From assembly GCF_000069185.1 (NCBI RefSeq), contig NC_010397.1:744001-808000 (forward strand): a stretch of DNA of 64,000 nt, given 5' to 3'. Under the pieces are notes generated by a model. That model was not told where the DNA came from and did not search any database. It saw nothing but the letters and a program-made list of their open reading frames with translations. Origin of the DNA: Mycobacteroides abscessus ATCC 19977 (lineage in GTDB: Bacteria; Actinomycetota; Actinomycetes; Mycobacteriales; Mycobacteriaceae). Below are positions 41,610 through 49,271 of the stretch, one piece after another. Both the position numbers and the translations under genes were made by a program. Position 1 is the stretch's first letter. Each line of letters starts with the position of its first letter.

Positions 41610-42121
41610 GTAGACAGAGCGCGGCCCCCAGGGGCGCGGGAGATCGTGCGTCCGTCACGGGGACGGCACCGCTCATCCTGGGCGCACTGTTGTTCACGGG
41701 GATGCTTGCCCTCGGTGCGACGACCGGCAACGTCCCCGCGGAGAACAAGGCGCTCTTGTTCGCGCCGGTGTTCTACTCGCTGACCGTGATGGGCGGGCTC
41801 ATCGCTTCTTTCCCCGGGTTCAGCATCCTCGAGACCGTCCTGCGCCGCCGGCACGATCCCGAGCAAGGGTGGACTCGCGCGGCGCTGACGATCCTGGTGT
41901 TGATCTCCGCTCTCTTCGTCGTCGCGTGCATGTTCGCGCTACCCGTGGTCGCACTCGGGATCGCCGCGAACGGGCTTGGAGTGGGTATCGCCCTGCTCTG
42001 GTCGGCGCGTGGTCCGCGTGACGGCTCTGGTGCGTTCTGGGCGTTGCTGTGGGTGTCGCTCGCACTGGCAGCCGTCGCCGCGGCATGGACCACAGTCGCC
42101 ATCCTCGGTGCGCTCAGTTGA
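41606..42121 (+). CDS. Four-helix membrane protein, array gene 10
   Basis: 171 residues, four hydrophobic helices (about 20-40, 48-68, 88-120, 135-165) with short loops; no signature shared with the other array families. GTG 41606 overlaps the previous stop. Unknown function. Confidence 0.65.
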   Translation: MSRQSAAPRGAGDRASVTGTAPLILGALLFTGMLALGATTGNVPAENKALLFAPVFYSLTVMGGLIASFPGFSILETVLRRRHDPEQGWTRAALTILVLISALFVVACMFALPVVALGIAANGLGVGIALLWSARGPRDGSGAFWALLWVSLALAAVAAAWTTVAILGALS

Positions 42122-42154
42122 GGCGCGAAGGCCGGGTGCACCCGCGTCGATATC

Positions 42155-42925
42155 GTGGCGTGTATGGGTGATGGGCAGGAACCAGCGGACGTGGAAGCGA
42201 CTGCGGTGCCGTGGCCACCGCGCCGCCGCCGGACGTTCGGTGTTCTCAGCGGGGTGGTGGTGCTGGCACTTTTCGTATTCGTTCCCGGCCCCGTCTCGGG
42301 GATCCTCAAGGCGAACAACGCCCGTCAGCTGGTTGACGACGTCTCCACCGGACGCGCAAAACTGCTCGCCAAACAGGACGAGTTCCGGCCACCGCTCGCG
42401 AGCTTAGGAAACCCGGCGCGCTCATGGACTCAGGTCTCGTGTTGGATGTCCCCGCGCTACAGCGACGGCGACGGTGAGCAGGACGTGGTCATGTTCTACT
42501 GGCAACAATGCGCGCTCCTGGCCTACGAGATCTACGCGCTGCCGCCCGATGCCGATGACGCAGCGCAGGTCGCACAGCGCCTCCGTGGCCACTCTGCGGG
42601 TGAACCCTCCTGTGCCGAGCCACTCTTCGACGTGCTGACCCCCGACGTCGGTGCCAGCAGGATCGACGAGTTTGCGACAGGTCTCTGGTGGATGAATCCC
42701 GAAGGAGTACCGCCGTCTCATCAGCCGGACCGCTGCACGATGCCCACCCCGGACGACCCCGACACTGCACACACGCAAATAGGTATCGATGCCCGATTGG
42801 GCGCGGACGCCTACGTCGTCTACCAGGTCCGATCGCCAGTCAGCATGGTCGATGTGGGCTGCGACCGGCGACTGTCCTGGCTCGCGCCCTGCCGGGGAGA
42901 ACCGGAGGGCTTCCCAACGCTGTGA
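42155..42925 (+). CDS. Single-pass membrane protein with external domain, array gene 11
   Basis: 256 residues (253 if ATG 42164 is used). One transmembrane helix after PPRRRRTFG (about 30-50), then an extracytoplasmic domain of about 200 residues with six cysteines (SCW, QQCALL, SCAEP, DRCTMP, VGCDRR, APCRG), probably disulphide-linked. It is the last gene of the plus-strand operon, 13 bp from the convergent operon. Unknown function. Confidence 0.65.
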   Translation: MACMGDGQEPADVEATAVPWPPRRRRTFGVLSGVVVLALFVFVPGPVSGILKANNARQLVDDVSTGRAKLLAKQDEFRPPLASLGNPARSWTQVSCWMSPRYSDGDGEQDVVMFYWQQCALLAYEIYALPPDADDAAQVAQRLRGHSAGEPSCAEPLFDVLTPDVGASRIDEFATGLWWMNPEGVPPSHQPDRCTMPTPDDPDTAHTQIGIDARLGADAYVVYQVRSPVSMVDVGCDRRLSWLAPCRGEPEGFPTL

Positions 42926-42938
42926 ACCGAGCAACGCG

Positions 42939-43736
42939 CTACAGCAGCTGCTCCGGCAGCGGGCCGCAGACGTCGACGAACGGACCCATCACCAGTTCGA
43001 AGACTCGGGCGTCGACGTCGTTGGGGGCGAGGTCGCGCATCAGGGCCGCGACGCCGAGTGTCCAGAACGGCCCGCGATCGATACCGCGGCCCTGCGGGGC
43101 GACATCATGCAGATGCGACAGGAACGCCCCGACCTGCTTGCGTAGATCGTCGGGGATGCTCGGGCCCCAGGAGTACAGCTCGGCTTCTGCTCGAACCCAG
43201 GCGTTTCCGTCACGGCGGATGTGATCGAGGATGGCCTGGGCCTCGGGCGTCGTCAGCAGGCCGAGCCGGTAGCAGACGGCGTCCCAGGCCGGGTGCGCCG
43301 CCGACGCGGTCGGTGTCATCAGGTTGGCCAGTTCGGCGGCGGAGGGCGGCGGGTACAGTGCCGCCAAGGCGCTCGTGCGCAGGTCCCGGGCGTCTCGGAT
43401 CGCCTGCAGATCATCTGGCACGAGCGGCAGATCCGGGCCGCACGGTGGTTCGAGCAGGATCACGCGTTTCGGATCGGCCCCGTCGATGATCACTGGGGCG
43501 TGCCAGCGGATGACCAGTCCGGTGAAGCTCTCTGGATCCGTGCCGCTGCGCAGTTCCGCTCGGAAGGAGGCTCGGCCCGGCGGCTGGACCTCGATGATCG
43601 CCGCGTCGTGATCAACTTGGAGCACGAGCGCACGCGCGTAGACGGGTTCGGCGAGGTCCGGGACACCGACGTCCGCCGACGCCGCGTCTCCGGTGGACGG
43701 CCGCTCCCGCCCGCGCAGTCGGTCTATCCAGCCCAT
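42939..43736 (-). CDS. Soluble protein of unknown function, last gene of the minus-strand array operon
   Basis: 265 residues without membrane helices. An N-terminal beta segment (VYARALVLQVDHDAAIIEVQPPGRASFRAELR) resembles the DUF3592-type soluble part. A helical C-terminal half carries LGLLTTPEAQAILDHIRRDG and EAELYSWGPSIPDDLRKQVGAFL. It may be a cytosolic partner of the membrane paralogues. Seven-nt gap to the upstream gene. Confidence 0.6.
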   Translation of the reverse strand: MGWIDRLRGRERPSTGDAASADVGVPDLAEPVYARALVLQVDHDAAIIEVQPPGRASFRAELRSGTDPESFTGLVIRWHAPVIIDGADPKRVILLEPPCGPDLPLVPDDLQAIRDARDLRTSALAALYPPPSAAELANLMTPTASAAHPAWDAVCYRLGLLTTPEAQAILDHIRRDGNAWVRAEAELYSWGPSIPDDLRKQVGAFLSHLHDVAPQGRGIDRGPFWTLGVAALMRDLAPNDVDARVFELVMGPFVDVCGPLPEQLL

Positions 43737-43743
43737 GCGCTTC

Positions 43744-44499
43744 TCACCCCTGTGCCTGGTCGACGGGGATCACGAGCGCATTGCGCATCGGGTATGCCGG
43801 GGCCTCGGGTTCTCGCCAGTCGAGCAGCAGCGCCCACCGTGAACGCTTGGCGGTCCCGCGGACGAGGTATCCACCGGAGGCCTCGGGGCCGAAGATCTCG
43901 TCAGATGCGAAGGCGTTGATGATGCGCCGCCGGAACCCCGAGTTCCACGCATTCTTGGCGGCGGAGTCGGCTTCCTTGTCGGCTTCGAGGCGGGCCAGCC
44001 AGATCCGGAATGCGGTCGCGATCCTCGACACCTGCTCATCCGGGGTGCGTGCGTCGATAGCGACCGAGGTCAGGCACCACCCATCGCCGTCACCGATGTG
44101 AAAGCTCGTCGGATAGATCTCACACAGCACACCGCGCGCGGGTGGGAAACCCTGGCGCTCTTCATACTTGCGCCACTGCCGGTGCCCGAGCCACAGCGCC
44201 GGCCCAACGATCAGCAGAACGACGCCGGCGAACCACTGCACACCAGCGGAGGTGCTGCGCCCGCTCAGCGGGAACACCCCGACCAGCAGGCCACCGACGA
44301 GAATCGCACCAACTACGGTGAACACCAGGGCGACCGCCGGCACGAACACCCGCTGCCCGCGCACGTCAGCCGCAATCTCCTCCAACGGCCTGATCGACGG
44401 CCGCTCGCCATACCGTGACTTCGCCGCTGGGGCAGCGACTGCCTGCGCCCATGCGGACACGGGATCGGCGGGCCAGGGCCGAAGCTCAGTCGGACTCAC
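43744..44499 (-). CDS. Membrane protein with FGPxASGG domain (family II)
   Basis: 251 residues. Two helices (about 55-78, 90-108) and the motif DEIFGPEASGGYLVRG near residue 210, matching TELLFGPDAKGGF in the plus-strand gene at 37983 and LFGPQAKGG at 35916. The start is GTG 44499, overlapping the stop of the upstream gene; the longer open frame upstream is noise. Confidence 0.68.
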   Translation of the reverse strand: MSPTELRPWPADPVSAWAQAVAAPAAKSRYGERPSIRPLEEIAADVRGQRVFVPAVALVFTVVGAILVGGLLVGVFPLSGRSTSAGVQWFAGVVLLIVGPALWLGHRQWRKYEERQGFPPARGVLCEIYPTSFHIGDGDGWCLTSVAIDARTPDEQVSRIATAFRIWLARLEADKEADSAAKNAWNSGFRRRIINAFASDEIFGPEASGGYLVRGTAKRSRWALLLDWREPEAPAYPMRNALVIPVDQAQG

Positions 44500-45029
44500 C
44501 CGGTGCCTCGCTGATGTTCGCGGATGCTGTCGAACAGTGCGTCCTCCAGGTCGTCGGGGTCCAGAGTGGTGTGCCGGAAGCGCAGCGTCTGCCCGATCCG
44601 TGGGCGGGGGTGGTCCCCACCCACGGTGCAGTGCCTTCGGATGGCCGGCCCGCCCTCCACTGCCACGGACACGGACACGGACACGGACACGGACACGGTG
44701 AGCATGAAGTAGCGCGAGACGCTGCCGTCGTCGTTGGTACGACGCACCTCGGTGACCTCTTCGATCGGCGCTTCGGAAACATGCGCGTTGGTGAACCACG
44801 CGCGGTACCGCTTGTGCCCGCAGTAGAGGCCGCCGAGGATGCCCGCCGGGATCAGGACGAAGACCGCGACGGCGGTTGCGACCCACAGCTGTTCTGGGCT
44901 GGAGCTGAACGCGCTCGCGATGGCTCCGAGCAGACCGGTCACCGCCAGAACCAGGCACGTGATCGCCCCGACGCCCCACCAGCGGTAGGCGCGGCCGGGC
45001 GGGGTCGACGCGGACTCGTGGGCGCTCAC
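44496..45029 (-). CDS. DUF3592-like membrane protein (family I) with Val-Ser repeat
   Basis: 177 residues. Two helices (about 20-42, 50-70), then TVSVSVSVSVSVAV, encoded by a hexanucleotide repeat, and the signature LRFRHTTLDPDDLEDALF. Paralogue of the plus-strand family-I genes. Overlaps both neighbours by 4 nt. Confidence 0.7.
   Translation of the reverse strand: MSAHESASTPPGRAYRWWGVGAITCLVLAVTGLLGAIASAFSSSPEQLWVATAVAVFVLIPAGILGGLYCGHKRYRAWFTNAHVSEAPIEEVTEVRRTNDDGSVSRYFMLTVSVSVSVSVSVAVEGGPAIRRHCTVGGDHPRPRIGQTLRFRHTTLDPDDLEDALFDSIREHQRGTG
44664..44699. repeat. Hexanucleotide tandem repeat CACGGA x6 inside a gene
   Basis: Six consecutive 6-bp units (five perfect, the last CACGGT) inside the gene at 44496. 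On the coding strand they give alternating Val-Ser. Changes in copy number would keep the frame, so length variation is tolerated. Confidence 0.9.
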
Positions 45030-45514
45030 GAGCCAGGCCCCAACGACGCGTTGCGCTCCTCACGCCCGACGAACGCGTCGTCGAGGTCATCCGGGTCGAG
45101 GGTGCGGTGACGGAACCGGACCTGGTTCCCGACCCAGCCGAGCGGATCAGGATCCCCGCCGATGTCGATCCGCCGGTGGATCGACACCCCGTGTGCGAGT
45201 TCCGCATCGATCAGCAGCTGGTACTTCGATGCCCCGTCTCCGAACTGGCTTTCCAGCACGTCGCGGACCGTGCCCACGGCGGTGGGGGCTCCCGCGAAGA
45301 GAGCCACGCGGTGCTTGTCCCAGGCGATCCTGAGCAGGCACCCGCTCACCAAGGTGGCGGCGAACCCCGCGATCCACACCCAGTGCGGGGAGGTGCCGAG
45401 CACACTGGCGATGCAGAACACGACCCCTGCCAACGTGAGGAACGCGAACAGCGACCGTGCGAGGTTCCAACGCCGGACGCGGTGATCGACCGACACGTCA
45501 CTCAGACCATCCAC
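45026..45514 (-). CDS. DUF3592-like membrane protein (family I), first gene of the minus-strand operon
   Basis: 162 residues. DHRVRRWNLARSL at the start, two helices (about 20-40, 48-65), a beta-rich middle and VRFRHRTLDPDDLDDAFVG near the end. Same family as the genes at 36746, 37360, 40753 and 44496. Overlaps the next gene by 4 nt. Confidence 0.7.
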   Translation of the reverse strand: MDGLSDVSVDHRVRRWNLARSLFAFLTLAGVVFCIASVLGTSPHWVWIAGFAATLVSGCLLRIAWDKHRVALFAGAPTAVGTVRDVLESQFGDGASKYQLLIDAELAHGVSIHRRIDIGGDPDPLGWVGNQVRFRHRTLDPDDLDDAFVGREERNASLGPGS

Positions 45515-45819
45515 GGCGCTCCCCTCATCCCTCGCTTCCCGACGATGTCACCCACCATATCCAGCGATCAGGCGGGCGATGTTCAGCTGCTGGGCGGCCG
45601 AAGAAGGGCCCCGTCGACGGGGCGCGGATCCTGACACCTGGGCTCCCACGGCTTGGGTTACGTGCTGTAGACCGCTCCGAGTCCGGCCGTCGCGTCGAGG
45701 AGGGACGGGCACCAGCGGTCACGGATCGACATGGAATCACTGTGGGGCGCGTGGCGGGCGGGCCGCAGGCCGTCGAAAACCGGTTGTGGCGCCCCCGCCT
45801 ACGACGCACCCTAGAGGGC
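45515..45819. other. Intergenic region left of the 45820 gene
   Basis: About 305 bp with no supported gene. It should contain the promoter of the minus-strand array operon. A GC-rich hairpin, GGGCCCCGTCGACGGGGC, is at about 45606. Confidence 0.4.
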
Positions 45820-46314
45820 ATGGAGGTCACGTTCGTCAAGCGCCGGAACGGGTACGACGTGCGGATCCGCCGGGAGAGGGGCCCCGAGCTCACGCCGCGC
45901 GGCGGGCCGGGTGGCCGTCCACCCGTGCCGCACGACGCGGCGCACCTCATCGTCGAGCAGGAGGCGCGGCTGCGCGGCGGCGTGTTCGGGCGCCTCGCCG
46001 ACGCCAACGGCCTCGACGGGCTCTTCTGGCCCGCCGATCCGGCGGAGCGGCGGAAGGCGTCCCGGCGAAACCGCAAGCCCACGGCGGCGCAGGCGGCGGA
46101 CATGGCACGGTCGGAGTACCTCGCGTCGCTGACGGCGGCGCTGTGGGAGGTCGAGCGCGGCCACCGGCAGGCCGCTGGCCCGTGGCCCGGGCCAGCGGCC
46201 GAGGTCTACGTCGAACCCGCTCTCCTGGACCGGATCTTCGCCCGCTACGACGACTTCGCACCGCGCTGGGCGGAACTCCCCGACGGCGGAGAGCTCACGT
46301 TGCTCTGGCGCTGA
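45820..46314 (+). CDS. Conserved actinobacterial hypothetical protein
   Basis: 164 residues opening with MEVTFVKRRNGYDVRIRRE, then PHDAAHLIVEQEARLRGGVFGRLA, a pattern I know from hypothetical proteins of Streptomyces, Rhodococcus and relatives. Soluble, very Ala/Arg-rich. GAGG lies close before ATG 45820. Unknown function; its base composition matches the array genes rather than the mycobacterial core. Confidence 0.65.
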   Translation: MEVTFVKRRNGYDVRIRRERGPELTPRGGPGGRPPVPHDAAHLIVEQEARLRGGVFGRLADANGLDGLFWPADPAERRKASRRNRKPTAAQAADMARSEYLASLTAALWEVERGHRQAAGPWPGPAAEVYVEPALLDRIFARYDDFAPRWAELPDGGELTLLWR

Positions 46315-46399
46315 ACCGTGGCCATATGGAGCACACGCACACGCAACGAACGGCGGCACCCTACCGAGTTCGTTCGCATCGGTCTCCGGGAACACGGCG

Positions 46400-47023
46400 A
46401 TGATCCGGTCGCGATACTCCACCCACTATTACTTGGCTTTTCACGAGATCGACTCTCCCTCAGAAGACGAGAAGTTCTATCAAGCCGCCGAGCGGCTCCT
46501 TCTGCGCATCAACGGCCTTGGGCGCGTTGAAAATCAGAACTTTCGTCCGGTAGCGCTGAGCGACGAGTACACGACGTCCGACGGTCGGCGGCACACGGTC
46601 CTCCGACCCGCACCGGCTCAGATCCGTGTGAATGTTGGGCGACCGACAGTTACGGTCGCGAGACCAGACGGCACGGTAGTTCCCGATCCGCCATCTCCCT
46701 GGCCGGACCGTTTCGCAGCGGCGGCGTCGAATCCAGATCTCGCCGAGGCGCTGGAAGTTCTGGGTAAGCCAGAGAATGTCTGGTGGTCAGATCTGTATTG
46801 GGTCTTCGAGATCATCACCGACGTGATTGGTGGCCGGAGTAAGATCTATGACGAATTAGATTGGGCCACAAAGACACAAGTGGATTCATTCATTGCCTCG
46901 GCGCAACGGGTGCGGCATGCCAGGTCGACAGCGGTACCCCCTCGCGAGCCTCTTACCGAGGCGCATGATCTGGTGAGCGCCCTTGTAGCCAAGTGGGCGG
47001 CGATGCTCGCCGCCAAGGGGTGA
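46400..47023 (+). CDS. Hypothetical protein
   Basis: 207 residues, soluble. Segments of note: FHEIDSPSEDEKFYQAAERLLLRI, VWWSDLYWVFEIITDVIGG and LDWATKTQVDSFIASAQRVRHA. The last part resembles C-termini of proteins of unknown function in which a helix ends with a RHA motif (abortive-infection or AbiV-like arrangement), but this is weak. Lower GC than the array genes to its left, so a different origin is likely. Confidence 0.6.
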   Translation: MIRSRYSTHYYLAFHEIDSPSEDEKFYQAAERLLLRINGLGRVENQNFRPVALSDEYTTSDGRRHTVLRPAPAQIRVNVGRPTVTVARPDGTVVPDPPSPWPDRFAAAASNPDLAEALEVLGKPENVWWSDLYWVFEIITDVIGGRSKIYDELDWATKTQVDSFIASAQRVRHARSTAVPPREPLTEAHDLVSALVAKWAAMLAAKG

Positions 47024-47966
47024 ATAAGTGTGGCAACCACCCTGGGGTCTTACAGGCCATATCCCTCAGCGGCGACTGCAGCTTTCGATGCGACGTGTGA
47101 TCGCATCGTGGATGGCGGGGAGATCCACCGCCCGGCTTTCATCACCCACGAGCGTTCGTCTCTCGCCGCACACCATATTCGCTGTGAAAGCGTTTGCGCC
47201 ACAACACCATATGCCGCTTCACTGGAGCCCCCTTGGGGCGACGCTCTCCCATTCGCCCGGATAGGTGAACGTCACCATCGCTGGGATGCGGCCCGATTCG
47301 ACTAACGGGCTGTAGTCGAGCTCGGCGAAACTGCGGCAGGTTGCAGAACGGGACTTACGCGACCACTTTCGTGATGACCCGCCCGGTTGAGCCGGGTGCA
47401 ATGTCCGTAAGGCTCCGTCGCGACACAGTCACGACGGCACGGGGATCAAGCTGGGATGCCTTGGCGAGGAGGTGGGGCAGCGGCGTAGAGCTCGGTTTCG
47501 GTCTGTGGAGGCCGGTCGAGCCAGCCGAGATCGACCGGGTTTGGTGCAGCTCGGACAAGCTCTCCGTCACAGCGTCGTCGGCAACGTAGCTACGCCCAAT
47601 TCCTCAGCTCCAACTGCATCACGGCTGTTGTCCCGAAAACTGCTTCGGCGTTGTTTTCGTAGGCGGGCTCTCGAAGTGGCCGCATTTGGTCGCTGGCGCG
47701 GGCAGGTGGTGATCGGCGACTGGGCACTTGGGTGCAGCGGCGGTCGGCCACATTTGAGGTTGCGGCTATCTTTTCCCCACGCCCGCAGCTTTCGTCATCA
47801 GTCACACTCAACGCCTGAACTCGGTCGAATATCGCCCTGGAGTGCAGAAACGGGCGGGTCAACGAAGGACGCCTTCTATAGTTTGCCATACCGTGTAGGT
47901 GTGCTGGTATTGCTGGTATAGTCTAGTCGCTGACAGGTTGGTATCAATACGGCTCAAGGGGGGCTC
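47024..47966. other. Decayed region without intact genes
   Basis: About 940 bp in which no complete gene can be supported. The minus strand carries recognisable pieces of a plasmid-type replication initiator (see 47219-47580). A short plus-strand frame at 47030-47305 (91 codons) has no family resemblance. The right end should hold the promoter of the gene near 48078. Confidence 0.5.
47219..47580 (-). pseudogene. Remnant of a plasmid-type replication initiator
   Basis: On the minus strand the fragment FAELDYSPLVESGRIPAMVT, followed by FTYPGEWESVAP, is the conserved core of actinobacterial replication initiator proteins (typically ...IPAMVTLTYPGDWE..P). A preceding piece in another frame (SRRSLTDIAPGSTGRVITK) looks like the upstream part. 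No start, and the rest of the protein is missing, so this is a broken rep gene and marks plasmid-derived DNA. Confidence 0.6.
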
Positions 47967-48077
47967 GTGGGCGGCGAAACCGGCAGTCGGGGCGTACCGC
48001 ATCGGCTGATGACGGTGATCAACTGCCGTACGCGACCTGCTTCCAGCGAATCTTCGGGCGTCCACTACAGCCGACGC

Positions 48078-49214
48078 ATGCCTAGGCGGTTCCATCTCAG
48101 ATCGGTTTTGTTGGCGGCCGTGACAGCGGTTGCTGGGTTTGCGTTATCTAGCGCGAGTGCAGCTGGAGCAGACCCCAATCAGCCTGGGCCTCCTGCTCCG
48201 GCTCCGCCGCCGTTGGCGGTGCCGCAGCCCGATAATTTGCCGCGTGCGGTGAGTATTGGTGGGGCACAGGCTAAGACGAATGTGCCGCAAGGGATGGGGT
48301 CAGGAACAGGGCGACCTCTTGCGGAGGCGCGCCAGCGTGGTGTGGTGGCCGTTCCGCCAATCGCTACCGACGGGGTACATGCCGCGACCGCTTGGCCAGG
48401 CAAGCAAGTCGTCATCCATCTACCCAACGAACGGGCCTTGACGGCTGCCAATTGGGGTGAGGGCGGTGCGGCCGCATACGGATCAGGCCCGGTGGATTAT
48501 GTGGTGCTCCCCGATGCCGGCGGGGGCGCCGATATTCGCATGATTCGCAAGACCTTCATCTCGCCGAGTGACTTCACGTTGGGCGTCCGCTATCCGGAGG
48601 GCACTCATCTGCGCCAAGCCGCGCAAGCGGTGGTTGTTGAGACCGATGCAGCCCCCGGACATTCGGCAGCGATTATCGGGGCGCTGAGCATCCCTGATGC
48701 AAAAGACGGTGCCGGTAACCCGATCCCGGTCACACCGTTGGTCGGGGGAAGTTATCTGTATCAGCAATCGGATGTGAATCTGAACGTCGGCGATGTCGGA
48801 TTGCTCAATTTTCCCGTCACCATCACCGTGGCCTACCGGCCATCTACCGGTGTTCCGGCGGTCGCTCAAGGCGATCCCGCGCCTAAAGCACCAGCGGGCA
48901 GTGCGGCCGGGCGGTGTGTGTCTGGGCCGCCACAATTCGCCGGCGGCGGGGACGACGGAACCCCTGGCGGGGCCGCTGATTTCGCGCCGTCGTGTGCCCG
49001 GCTGGCTGCGTGCATGAGCGCTGCCCCCGCCCACACCAGCGCCCTAACGTGTGAGAACACGTTTATGGCCGACCTGACGAATACCTGCGTGGCCGCGTTC
49101 GGCCACGACGGCGGTGACTACGAGGGCTGCCTGGCCACCGCCAACGGGCATGTGCGGTGGGCCAAAGAAAACCTGGCACCCGGCCAGCCCGCCGCAGCAG
49201 CGGGCGGAGCTTGA
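48078..49214 (+). CDS. Secreted protein of unknown function
   Basis: 378 residues. Signal peptide MPRRFHLRSVLLAAVTAVAG with cleavage after SSASAAGA, a Pro-rich segment, then a beta-rich domain (PDNLPRAVSIGGAQAK, GQVVIHLPNE-like strands, IRMIRKTFISPSDFTLGVRY). The C-terminal region of about 80 residues is Cys-rich (RCVSGPP, SCARLAACM, TCENTF, TCVAAFG, GCLATANG). GTG 47967 with AAGGGGGG upstream would give a longer start, but the signal peptide favours 48078. First gene of the second secreted-protein cluster. Confidence 0.65.
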   Translation: MPRRFHLRSVLLAAVTAVAGFALSSASAAGADPNQPGPPAPAPPPLAVPQPDNLPRAVSIGGAQAKTNVPQGMGSGTGRPLAEARQRGVVAVPPIATDGVHAATAWPGKQVVIHLPNERALTAANWGEGGAAAYGSGPVDYVVLPDAGGGADIRMIRKTFISPSDFTLGVRYPEGTHLRQAAQAVVVETDAAPGHSAAIIGALSIPDAKDGAGNPIPVTPLVGGSYLYQQSDVNLNVGDVGLLNFPVTITVAYRPSTGVPAVAQGDPAPKAPAGSAAGRCVSGPPQFAGGGDDGTPGGAADFAPSCARLAACMSAAPAHTSALTCENTFMADLTNTCVAAFGHDGGDYEGCLATANGHVRWAKENLAPGQPAAAAGGA

Positions 49215-49271
49215 CATGCCTACGGCACAACATCTTTCACAGCACGTTCTCCGGGGAAAGAAGGTTAACCG

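Noticed and set aside
44664..44699. CRISPR-like repeat
   Set aside because: Six-bp units without spacers, inside a coding gene.
43744..45207. One 487-residue protein
   Set aside because: The N-terminal half is Arg/Pro-rich antisense-frame noise over two well-supported paralogues; the real gene starts at 44499.
47472..47921. 149-codon plus-strand frame
   Set aside because: Lies over the decayed rep region and reads as low-complexity Arg-rich noise.
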